DNA of 27,230 nucleotides from a virus. The DNA is taken from the IMG/VR virus record IMGVR_UViG_3300033571_005471, positions 1-27,230 of that record; one strand, 5' to 3'. The position numbers were made by a program, and so were the translations under genes. Positions 6,239-13,711 of the stretch are shown piece by piece. The notes beneath the pieces are model-generated. The model ran no database searches. It had not been told where the DNA came from and worked only from the letters and a program-made list of their open reading frames with translations. The stretch's first letter is position 1; every line of letters begins with the position of its first letter.

Positions 6239-6525
6239 GCGTCGGGGTCAGTGGGTGCCCTGCGAGCCTTGGGAGACGCGTTACCGTCCTCGCGCCGGTG
6301 CAGTGCCGGGTTCTTGGTCCAGAACCCCACCACGCCGCCCACGGCACCACCTAGGGCCATGTCTGATGCGCGGCTGATCATGGTCTGCCCCGTCATCCAA
6401 CAGCGCTCCACATCACCACCAGCGCGGCGGCAGTCCACGATGAATCCGATCCCCCCGGCGACTGCGAGCCCTGCCGCTGCAGCACCGAGCCATGCAGGCG
6501 CTTGGCGGTTCATTTCAGGTTTCAT
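6235..6525 (-). CDS. Putative holin-like membrane protein, 96 aa
   Basis: Two hydrophobic, glycine- and alanine-rich segments are visible: WLGAAAAGLAVAGGIGFIV (about 12-30) and MALGGAVGGVVGFW (about 56-69). A loop containing two Cys and several charges (DCRRAGGDVERCW) joins them, and a charged tail (LHRREDGNASPKARR) follows. Two spans plus a charged C-terminus, two genes before the endolysin, match a class II-type holin layout. The small residues also resemble glycine-zipper pore segments. The start is ATG at 6525 (MKPEMNRQ), overlapping the upstream stop by ATGA; an internal ATG four residues on is possible. Confidence 0.7.
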   Translation of the reverse strand: MKPEMNRQAPAWLGAAAAGLAVAGGIGFIVDCRRAGGDVERCWMTGQTMISRASDMALGGAVGGVVGFWTKNPALHRREDGNASPKARRAPTDPDA

Positions 6526-6800
6526 CGCCCCATCTCCAGCCGAATAATCCGCCGATCGTGGTCGATGACCCTGCCCTCAAGGATTTTGAGGTTCTGATCG
6601 ACGCGGTTCTGGTTGTTCACCACTTGGTCAATTCGCGCCTCAATCTGGTTGAGCTTCGAGGGCAGTTCAGTAACCAACCACCGCACGCCCGCAGCCGTTC
6701 CCATCACCGTGCCAGCCAGGACAGCTGCTGCTGCTGCCTGTAGAACCTGAGCCAGGCTCCATCGCTGTGGCTGCGGTGGCGATGGCTGAGGGCCGGTCAC
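6522..6800 (-). CDS. Membrane-anchored coiled-coil protein of the lysis block, 92 aa
   Basis: GTG start at 6800. A Pro/Gln-rich N-terminus (TGPQPSPPQPQRW) leads into one membrane segment (LQAAAAAVLAGTVMGTAAGV). A long heptad-patterned helix follows (LNQIEARIDQVVNNQNRVDQ, then NLKILEGRVIDHDRRIIRLE), very probably a coiled coil. The layout recalls phage hemolysin/XhlA-like or spanin-like lysis helpers, though XhlA has the membrane segment after the coil. The position beside holin-like genes supports a role in lysis. No upstream Shine-Dalgarno is evident, and a 16-base hairpin lies 17 bases before the GTG. Confidence 0.72.
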   Translation of the reverse strand: MTGPQPSPPQPQRWSLAQVLQAAAAAVLAGTVMGTAAGVRWLVTELPSKLNQIEARIDQVVNNQNRVDQNLKILEGRVIDHDRRIIRLEMGR

Positions 6801-6817
6801 GGTCTGAGCGCTGTCTA

Positions 6818-6833
6818 CCTCAGTCTGCTGAGG
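6818..6833 (-). repeat. Short perfect hairpin before the lysis genes
   Basis: CCTCAG-TCTG-CTGAGG on the plus strand forms a 6-bp stem with a 4-base loop in the 51-base gap between the 52-aa gene and the GTG-started 92-aa gene. No U-run follows on the minus strand, so it is not a typical terminator. It could tune translation of the first lysis gene or act as an RNA-processing site; both are guesses. Confidence 0.4.
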
Positions 6834-6851
6834 GGGCCCTAGCCGGACGGA

Positions 6852-7010
6852 TCAGCGCAGCGATTCCTCAATGGCCTGAATCAGGCCCTCGTCACGCGAA
6901 TGGGCGGCGTAGGGGTCTGTATTCATGCCGAGCAACCACTGATAGAGCGGGATTTCCAGCACCCGCTCATCGTCGGCGGCGGGGATGTAGCCAGGATCGG
7001 AGGGAAGCAT
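6852..7010 (-). CDS. Hypothetical acidic small protein, 52 aa
   Basis: ATG at 7010 starts 8 bases after the stop of the 1604-aa fibre gene; the stop is TGA at 6852-6854. The product begins MLPSDPGYIPAADDERVLEI and ends with RDEGLIQAIEESLR. It is acidic, soluble and probably helical at the C-terminus. It shares the MLPSD opening with the J-like protein, likely by chance. Small acidic proteins directly after a fibre gene are often fibre-assembly helpers, but nothing here proves that. Confidence 0.7.
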   Translation of the reverse strand: MLPSDPGYIPAADDERVLEIPLYQWLLGMNTDPYAAHSRDEGLIQAIEESLR

Positions 7011-7018
7011 GATCAGAG

Positions 7019-10000
7019 TCAGAGCACGATGTTAGGGTTGATATTGAACCCGTGCTCAGGACTGATGCCCCGGGCGTAGGAGCGCAGGCCCACATTCAGG
7101 AAGAACGTGCCATCGGCTTGGTTCAGGGCGGCAGTGGTGATCACGGGGTTGTAACGCTTGGTGGATGTGCCAAGTGGGTGAGGCTCGCCATAGAAGGGCT
7201 CGACTAGGCCGGTTGTATCGGCCAGTGTCGAGCCATTCACCGCTGCCGTGATCCTGTTGCCGACTGCATAGGTAAGGCCCGATGTTCCGGCCAGCGTGTT
7301 CCAGTTGGCCTGAGTGGTGCTGCCCAGCGACAGGATTTGATAGGTAACACCAGCCGCTGCAGAGTTAACGTCAATCCCGTACTTAGGTAGGATCTGAGTT
7401 GTCTGCGCTGCACTAAGTCCGGCAACCTTAAAGATGGTTAGCGCTGTGTTGTCGGCAGTCAACGCAAGGCGGCACCTGGATCCTAAAAACACCGTCCCCC
7501 CGCGCTCCTGGTCTAACACTCCCTCGTTGCCTAGCAACACCCCACGGGTTTTTGCGGTGTTGTAACCGTTAGAGCCAAACCGCCCGACGAATCCCTGAGA
7601 TATAGGACCAGTCGAAGCCGCGGAGAATTGAGTTTCAAACGAAACACGGAGAACCAAGCTGCGCTTAGCATGGATAAATTGATCCAGAAATGGCCCAGAG
7701 TTATTATCAGATGGCTCGGCCCCACTTGAATCCAGTAGATGAATATGATTAGGCAGGTAATTAGTCCCGTCTGCGGTTCTGAACCAGGAACGTGTGCCAG
7801 CTTCAGCCGTTTGACTGTATGACTGCCGATCGCCCATTTGGTCAATGGACACCGGCTCGTTGCCAATTGATCCTAAGAACGTGTGGTGGAACTGGTGCCA
7901 CGTCCACGGTGCAGCAACCGGCGCCGAGCCGTAGTGAGCGTCACCAGACAACGGCACAACATTGGTAACCCCCATGCTAGCGCTGGTGATGGTCGTATTC
8001 CCGCGCAGGTAGATATTGCTAAGCCGCAGCACCACCAAACCATTGGTGGCAATATACGGCTCGCGTATAGCGCCTAGTGAATCCTTGTGTGATGGCAGGG
8101 CTGGGCCAAATACGGTATGACGCAGGTTCACCACATCGGTGGCGCTGCCCTCCAGCCGGATTGCTGCATTTGAGGTCCAAGCGTCATAAGTAGAAATCCG
8201 ACTATTGCTAATTCGTAGCTGATTAAGCAACGTATCAACGTTCGTAGCAGTGTTAGTAGTGAATGCCCCACTGGGAAGCGCAACACTGCTGAATAGAAAG
8301 CTAGCAACGGGAAGCGAGCCTTCAGCCACCAGCTTGATAAGCTCCGGCACCCCTAAATGGTGAATGCCGCCCAAATAATCAACGCCGCGACGGCAAAGAA
8401 TTTGACGGGCAATAACGTTTAGGTGCAATTGGTTGCCAGCGCTTGCATTGTCGCGTAGTTGCAGTGTAAACGTCCTAAAGTTTACCCTTGTGGTTAAATT
8501 GCCATAACCTGAGCCGTCAAAATGGTTGTCATTGATATTTGAGTCAAAAATTAGTGGCCAATCGGTTTGCGTTGGGTCACTAGCACGGAACTGAACATTG
8601 CACTCCCACACCGAAGCAGGATCGTAAAGCCCCGGCGCGATCTTGATCTCAGCGGTCTGGTTGCCGCTACCAATCACGGCGTTGGCATATTCCGCAGCCC
8701 GCGCCATGGTGGGAATGGCGAACTCCGGACTGGTTGGCGGGGTGTCGAACATTTGATCGAGGTTCCGATCCGTCGCAGTGCTCTGCACGTAGATCGTGAC
8801 CGTGCCGGTAGCGGCCGAGACCAGCCGTTGCGCCTGCCGCCAGGCCTCCAGGCCGCCGATGGTCACCGCCTCCGGTGCCGCTTCTAGCGCTGCGTCAGTG
8901 CTCGCCACCGTGGCGTTGCCGCCAGTCGCCCTCAGCTGTGCAATGCTCGCCAGCCGCACGGCACCAGCACGGTTGATCTTCGCTTCCGACTGTGAGCTGA
9001 ATTCAGTGGTGCCAGTGATCACCACATCCTGCAGCTGGGCAGTGGCGCCCACCTGAATCCCGTTCGGGAAGTCCGTCCGTTGCGCCTCATCGAGAGTCTG
9101 GCCGCCGAGTGATTCAAGGCTGATCGTGGCGCCTGTGGCGATGTCCTCAAGGCCCTTAGGCGTTATTTCAAAGCCGTCCTCATTGGAGCCCTTAGGTGTT
9201 ACTCGACCGCCCGCTGCGGAGGTAAAATAATAGGTGAACTTATTGAACTCGGACATATCGCCCTGCACTGCAGGCATGGCCTTGGAGTTGTTACCAAAAC
9301 CAGCCCATTCCCATTGGTGGTTATAGAGCCGGATCGTGCTGGGCCTGCGGAACTCCACCGCCCAATTCCCCAATCCCGTTGCAGCACCACCAGAAGGCGC
9401 GGTCGGGAAGTCCGTTGCGCTGCTGGGGTCGCGGTCACGGGTCGCGGCAGTCCGTGGCACCAGCGCGGTATGGGCCGCGGCATCAGTGAACCCCAGCGCC
9501 CTCAGCAAGGCATAGGCGCCTAGGTAGTCGGTAGCGCTGCGATACTGGTCGCGCACGGGGCCGGCGCTGGTCCAGATTGTGGCCCAGTTGATGTTCAGGG
9601 TGGTTGAATCGTCAACGTCGCTGGTGTCGGTGTCGAGCACCAGAATGGGCGCCTCTTGGCTGATTGAATCCTCGGGGTTAAAATCCGAGGGCATGTGAAC
9701 GAACGTCTCGCCCCAGAGCGCCGGATCGGGCGATGAACCGGAGCTGGTAAACGTGCGCGTTGCTTGCCAGTGTTTGCCGGCATGTTTCACCACCGTTCCC
9801 TGGCGGTAGTACGTGCCCGATGCGTAGGTTTTCGACGCCGCGCCACGGCGGATGGTTATCTCACCGGTTCGCAGTACGCCAGAACCCGGCAGTGGTCCGG
9901 TGCCGGATGCGGTCACCAGCAGCACTTCCTCCCCGCCGCCGGCCAGCACGCGGCCAATCGCTCCATTGCTGCGGGCCGGGTCGGTCTGGAGCACCGTGTT

Positions 10001-11833
10001 GCGCTGCGGCAGCCTGGCGCTTGCCGTGTTGTTGAGGATCAGGCTGCAACGCCGCTCGGCCACGGTGCGGGTGTCCACTACGCGGCGGATGTAGACGCGC
10101 CTGCCCACTACGGCGTTACCTGGCGCTTCATTGGTGCCGGATTGCAGAGGCGCTGCGGTGATGCCAATACTTGCAGGGCTGGAGCTGCTCCAGGCGCTGC
10201 TGCTCAGCGTTGCCCGCCAGTCAGCGCCAGCGGGGTTGTCGATCCAGATCCGAGTGCCTGAGGCCAGCGAATAGCCCAGCGATTGCAACACCGCCGGATT
10301 GCTGGCGCTGTTCGGGTCGATTGCTAGGCCGTTGGTTAGCGTGATCGCTGAGCTGCTCGCGGCGGCTACCACGCCCAGTTCAATGCGGCGAATGTTGGAT
10401 GTTTTCTCGCTGAGGTTCAGCGGCACCCGCACCCGGCTAACTGCCCAGTTCTTGTCCTTGCCAAATGCGAAGCCCTTGTAACCCTTGGCGAGGGCAGAGC
10501 ATCCGCCGAAAGTGGAATTGCCGCCGTTGTCGGTGATCTCCCCGCCGGAGTCCACCATCGTGACTTCGGACTGGCCGATCCCGAAGATCGAAACCTTCTG
10601 GATGTAAGCGTTGTTAATTGCCGAAATGTGCCGGGTCTGGCGTGCAGGATCGCGGCGCAAGTTGTCCGGGTCGGCATCGATGTATGCCTGATAACCTTCC
10701 GTGGTGTTGGCCAGGTTTACCCAGTTTCCGCCTTGATACACCTGCCAGCAGCGCATATCTTTCTGCTGGTTGGTGCCAGTAAAGTTGGCGCAAACCATGG
10801 ACTTCAGGCCGCTGAGCTTGGCGCCGTCCCAGAACGCGCCGCCCATGCCGTATTCGGAGCGTACCGACACATTGAAGATGTACGGGCTGGCGCCTCTGGT
10901 GGTATCCCACGCGCTGGAAGGTGCTTGGGTCTGATCAATCGGGCCGACGATCTCATACTCACTGGCACGGGCCGCCAGCAGGGCGCTGCCCAGATTGGCG
11001 CCGGCCCCTACCGTGGATTGGATCTTGGCGTAGAACGTATCAAGCTCGGCCTTGCTGGCCGGCTGGAAGGGATCTAGAAGGTGGACAGATTCGGTGTGCC
11101 CAATCTTGTCCATCACGGTGAAGTCAAAGAAGAATCCCGTGCCGGAAATCTTCAGAATGGCCCGCCGGTTGCTGTAATCCGCCGCCTCATCTGCAAATGC
11201 GGGAACCCAGTTGGGACGGATGGTGGTCTTGCGCAGGTCCAGTCCGCGCATTGAGCACCCACGGGGCAGCAGCACGCCACCAGTCGAGGGGTTGAATGCA
11301 ATCAGCTCGGCCGGGGTCGGATCCTTTGCCGTGCCCCAGCTCGCCAGGCTGGTAGACCCACTACCGGGATCGTTCAGGGCGATGTGGACGCCACCGCTGA
11401 GCACGATCGTTACGCAGTCCACGTGAGCCCGTGGATCGCTGAAGGTGTACCAGTTCTTGCTGGTGATGATCGCCGCTTCGATTGCGGCGCGGTTGATTGT
11501 CTTAAAGGGCCGGGCCGAGGTGTAGCCGCACTCTAGGCGCTGCAGCTCGATTCGCCTCAGCTTCTGCGCGATTACCTCTTCGTCGGTTGCCCCCGCTTCG
11601 TGGCTGTTGTAGGCGCCGCCAACGAATCGGTCTGAGCCGATGTAGGGATCAACGTAGAGGGTGAACGGTGCATTCAGGGGGTCAGCAACCGCAAGCGCAC
11701 CCGCCACCACACGAGCATTGCCGCCGAGCTGGCGAAGCATGTCGATAAGAACGGCGATCTGCCCCTTTGCATCCGCCTGACTGGCAGCCACGTCAAGGGC
11801 GCCGCTTTGGCCTGCCCGCTGCAGCTGGCTCAT
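7019..11833 (-). CDS. Large tail fibre / host-contact protein, 1604 aa, cyanophage-like
   Basis: A virion surface protein, probably for host contact. After an N-terminal helix (MSQLQRAGQSGALD..) that may attach to the tail, residues about 50-430 form a module with LYVDPYIGSDRFVGG, LECGYTSARPFKTINRA, FNPSTGGVLLPRGCS and ASPYIFNVSVRSEYGMGG. I know this module from structural proteins of T4-like marine cyanophages. A likely sugar-binding stretch follows near 680-720 (YYRQGTVVKHAGKHW). Further on are mixed beta-rich segments, including a second cyanophage-style block near 1080 (TVTIYVQSTATDRNLDQMF). Near 1500 is a short insertion-type domain (YQILSLGSTTQANWNTLAG). The last 500 residues are encoded by visibly more A/T-rich DNA, suggesting acquired segments. 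The start follows late element A by 39 bases. Confidence 0.88.
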   Translation of the reverse strand: MSQLQRAGQSGALDVAASQADAKGQIAVLIDMLRQLGGNARVVAGALAVADPLNAPFTLYVDPYIGSDRFVGGAYNSHEAGATDEEVIAQKLRRIELQRLECGYTSARPFKTINRAAIEAAIITSKNWYTFSDPRAHVDCVTIVLSGGVHIALNDPGSGSTSLASWGTAKDPTPAELIAFNPSTGGVLLPRGCSMRGLDLRKTTIRPNWVPAFADEAADYSNRRAILKISGTGFFFDFTVMDKIGHTESVHLLDPFQPASKAELDTFYAKIQSTVGAGANLGSALLAARASEYEIVGPIDQTQAPSSAWDTTRGASPYIFNVSVRSEYGMGGAFWDGAKLSGLKSMVCANFTGTNQQKDMRCWQVYQGGNWVNLANTTEGYQAYIDADPDNLRRDPARQTRHISAINNAYIQKVSIFGIGQSEVTMVDSGGEITDNGGNSTFGGCSALAKGYKGFAFGKDKNWAVSRVRVPLNLSEKTSNIRRIELGVVAAASSSAITLTNGLAIDPNSASNPAVLQSLGYSLASGTRIWIDNPAGADWRATLSSSAWSSSSPASIGITAAPLQSGTNEAPGNAVVGRRVYIRRVVDTRTVAERRCSLILNNTASARLPQRNTVLQTDPARSNGAIGRVLAGGGEEVLLVTASGTGPLPGSGVLRTGEITIRRGAASKTYASGTYYRQGTVVKHAGKHWQATRTFTSSGSSPDPALWGETFVHMPSDFNPEDSISQEAPILVLDTDTSDVDDSTTLNINWATIWTSAGPVRDQYRSATDYLGAYALLRALGFTDAAAHTALVPRTAATRDRDPSSATDFPTAPSGGAATGLGNWAVEFRRPSTIRLYNHQWEWAGFGNNSKAMPAVQGDMSEFNKFTYYFTSAAGGRVTPKGSNEDGFEITPKGLEDIATGATISLESLGGQTLDEAQRTDFPNGIQVGATAQLQDVVITGTTEFSSQSEAKINRAGAVRLASIAQLRATGGNATVASTDAALEAAPEAVTIGGLEAWRQAQRLVSAATGTVTIYVQSTATDRNLDQMFDTPPTSPEFAIPTMARAAEYANAVIGSGNQTAEIKIAPGLYDPASVWECNVQFRASDPTQTDWPLIFDSNINDNHFDGSGYGNLTTRVNFRTFTLQLRDNASAGNQLHLNVIARQILCRRGVDYLGGIHHLGVPELIKLVAEGSLPVASFLFSSVALPSGAFTTNTATNVDTLLNQLRISNSRISTYDAWTSNAAIRLEGSATDVVNLRHTVFGPALPSHKDSLGAIREPYIATNGLVVLRLSNIYLRGNTTITSASMGVTNVVPLSGDAHYGSAPVAAPWTWHQFHHTFLGSIGNEPVSIDQMGDRQSYSQTAEAGTRSWFRTADGTNYLPNHIHLLDSSGAEPSDNNSGPFLDQFIHAKRSLVLRVSFETQFSAASTGPISQGFVGRFGSNGYNTAKTRGVLLGNEGVLDQERGGTVFLGSRCRLALTADNTALTIFKVAGLSAAQTTQILPKYGIDVNSAAAGVTYQILSLGSTTQANWNTLAGTSGLTYAVGNRITAAVNGSTLADTTGLVEPFYGEPHPLGTSTKRYNPVITTAALNQADGTFFLNVGLRSYARGISPEHGFNINPNIVL

Positions 11834-11855
11834 GTGATCTCGCCGGCTCGATTCC

Positions 11856-11874
11856 TGCCCTCAGGCTATGGAGC
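11856..11874 (-). promoter_or_regulatory. Late element A (candidate promoter) before the large fibre gene
   Basis: Minus strand GCTCCATAGCCTGAGGGCA. The core TCCATAGCCTGA starts 39 bases before the ATG at 11833. The TAG stop of the 347-aa gene is inside the element. TAGCCT fits the TAnnnT pattern of a -10 box; no consensus -35 is seen 17 bases upstream. The same 17 bases (GCTCCATAGCCTGAGGG) recur at 24083-24101, and the 12-base core at 21801-21819. Confidence 0.55.
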
Positions 11875-12909
11875 CTGCTTTGCCAGCCTGATGCGGCCCG
11901 TTGCTACGAACTGCGCTGAGATCAGAATCACATCGGTGGCGCTGGTGTTCACTGCGGTCTTGCCCAGCAGGATGTCGGTTTCGTAGAAGATCCGCTCTCG
12001 CACGTGGCTGGCCACGTTGCTAGTTCGCTGATCCACCAGCTGGAACCGCGCCTTGGCCTTGCTGCCTTGGCTGGTGAGCATCATCAGCCGGAGCATTCCC
12101 AGGCCGCTCTGCTCACCAACTACGCGGCTGTGGTCCATCTCCCCATTGAAGGACCCAGCGCCGCGCAGGGCGCCCTTGGCGTACTCGCCGAACGCCTGGC
12201 CGATTGCTTCCTGGTCCAGTTGGGTGGCGTCCATCTCAAACACCCACCCGCTCAGATCGCACTGCATCAGCCAGCCGCGTTCCTCCGCATCCGCTGCCGT
12301 GTCGCTCAAGACCTGCGGCACTGGCGCCAGGTTCTGAGCCGGTTGCTCACCATCGGGGATCTCTGCGTCCTCAATGGCCTGCAGCAGGGCCAGTGCGGCG
12401 GCCACGTAGCCGGAGCGGCTAGAGGCCGGCAGGATCAGCATTGGGCCGGGTGAAACGTTGCGCAGCGGGATCAGGCCCTGGCTGCCTCCGTTGATCGCGT
12501 CGAGCTCGGTGCTGTAGAACCGAACATCGTCCATCTCATCGCGGTGGATGTAGGCCGTGGCGGTCTGCTGAAACCCGACCGTTGCTGTTGACTCCCAGAA
12601 CGCTGCCGATGAATTGGCGCTCCAGAATGTGCCGCCAGTAGTCCGCGCTGCCAGTGCAGGGCCCACGGCGGTCTGCCCGCCAGTCCAGAACGCATGGCCA
12701 TCCGGGCATGGCGCGAAGGAGTTCGTACCGATGCCCAGTGGCACACCGCGCAGGCCCACCAGCAGCACCTCATCACCCGACTGAAACGCCAGATCGGTCA
12801 GGTCCAGCGATGGCGAGGTGCCGCGCTGCAGCCGCTGATCAGCCAGCGCCGTGGGAGCCGGCCACTCGCGGCTGAGTTGAACAATTCCCTTGCGGCCCTC
12901 TACAGCCAT
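11866..12909 (-). CDS. Hypothetical tail structural protein, 347 aa
   Basis: No family recognised. The protein is beta-rich with Gly/Thr/Ser and aromatic patches (HAFWTGGQTAVGPALAARTT, GTFWSANSSAAFWESTATVG), as expected of a virion component. A helical stretch (AAALALLQAIEDAEIPDGEQ) divides it. The C-terminal part (FEMDATQLDQEAIGQAFGEY through ISAQFVATGRIRLAKQAP) again looks like beta structure. It begins at ATG 12909, overlapping the previous stop by one base (TGATG), and ends with TAG inside late element A. Its place between J-like and fibre genes suggests a tip, baseplate-collar or fibre-attachment part. Confidence 0.75.
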   Translation of the reverse strand: MAVEGRKGIVQLSREWPAPTALADQRLQRGTSPSLDLTDLAFQSGDEVLLVGLRGVPLGIGTNSFAPCPDGHAFWTGGQTAVGPALAARTTGGTFWSANSSAAFWESTATVGFQQTATAYIHRDEMDDVRFYSTELDAINGGSQGLIPLRNVSPGPMLILPASSRSGYVAAALALLQAIEDAEIPDGEQPAQNLAPVPQVLSDTAADAEERGWLMQCDLSGWVFEMDATQLDQEAIGQAFGEYAKGALRGAGSFNGEMDHSRVVGEQSGLGMLRLMMLTSQGSKAKARFQLVDQRTSNVASHVRERIFYETDILLGKTAVNTSATDVILISAQFVATGRIRLAKQAP

Positions 12910-13304
12910 CAGAGCGCACGGCCAGGCTTGCCGTTGATCACGAATGAAATGCTCACCTGGGTGTTGTCGCCCCTGCTCACGGCCACGCCCTGGCTGTTGA
13001 TCAGCGCTGGGCCCGATACCTCCCTAGTGCCGCCTTTGAAGATCGTCATCACCAGATCATCAGGCGTCTCACCATCATCAAAGATCCGATTCATCAGATC
13101 AACCGTGGGCTGATCGTCGGTCTTGTAGAGCAGGGTGGCGCTGCCGGATGTGGTGCGCTTGCCGTAGCTGAAAGTGTCGTCTAGTTCGCCGATGCCGGTT
13201 GTCTCCAGGGTCTGCCGCTGGGTCTCCATACTGACGCTGGTCGCCTTGGCGATCTTGGAGCCCCTAAACCGGAGCTCACCGTGAATTGCGTTGGCGACAG
13301 TCAT
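12909..13304 (-). CDS. Tail-tube-like small structural protein, 131 aa
   Basis: A compact beta-rich protein (MTVANAIHGELRFRGSKIAK, GSATLLYKTDDQPTVDLMNR, TQVSISFVINGKPGRAL). The alternating pattern with one helix (VDLMNRIFDD) resembles the fold of small tail-tube or tube-cap proteins. A separate, larger tail-tube gene exists at 22727-23920, so this one may be a tip or distal-tube adaptor. Start ATG at 13304 lies 20 bases after the upstream stop. The assignment is by pattern and context only. Confidence 0.7.
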   Translation of the reverse strand: MTVANAIHGELRFRGSKIAKATSVSMETQRQTLETTGIGELDDTFSYGKRTTSGSATLLYKTDDQPTVDLMNRIFDDGETPDDLVMTIFKGGTREVSGPALINSQGVAVSRGDNTQVSISFVINGKPGRAL

Positions 13305-13324
13305 TGGGCGGCCTCGACCTTTGT

Positions 13325-13711
13325 TCAGAGTCTAAGTTCAGCCCGAAATGTGCACCGGCAACTGATCCGCTTGCCCCCCTGCACCCGGCTGCCCTCGGGC
13401 GGCGCAACCCAGTACCACTTCAACCCAGGGCCAGGGTTAAGCAAGTCCACGTCCACGAGGTTCTTGCCGACGATCTCGGGGAACTCAACATCGTCCACCT
13501 TGCCCCGTGCTGCCGTGTGCGCTGCCCTGATCAGTGCATAGGCCGCCTGGGTGATGTTGCTGAACTCCAGTGTCATCGGTGCATCGCTGGCGCGGCTACC
13601 CCACTGCCGCACGCTGCGTACGCCGCTCTGTGAACGCATCTCCGTTACGGGCCAGTCCGGTTCGCCGAACTCATGGCCGGTGGGCTGAATCTCAGGAAAC
13701 TGAACCGTCAT
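13325..13711 (-). CDS. Hypothetical tail protein, about 128 aa
   Basis: Start set at ATG 13711 (MTVQFPEIQPTGHEFGEP), which overlaps the J-like stop as ATGA; the open frame begins four codons earlier. It contains beta-like stretches (PMTLEFSNI, LKWYWVAPPEGSRVQGGK, SCRCTFRAELRL) and one helix (AAYALIRAAHTAARG). The order helix, then WYWVAPPEG, then a final strand recalls small tail proteins that clamp neighbouring rings, but I cannot name a family. It lies directly after the J-like gene, so a tail-tip role is the most likely. Confidence 0.75.
   Translation of the reverse strand: MTVQFPEIQPTGHEFGEPDWPVTEMRSQSGVRSVRQWGSRASDAPMTLEFSNITQAAYALIRAAHTAARGKVDDVEFPEIVGKNLVDVDLLNPGPGLKWYWVAPPEGSRVQGGKRISCRCTFRAELRL

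Noticed and set aside
9760-11121. Several plus-strand frames of 60-165 codons inside the large fibre gene
   Set aside because: They are antisense shadows in GC-rich DNA, with no ribosome sites and Arg/Ala/Pro-rich products.
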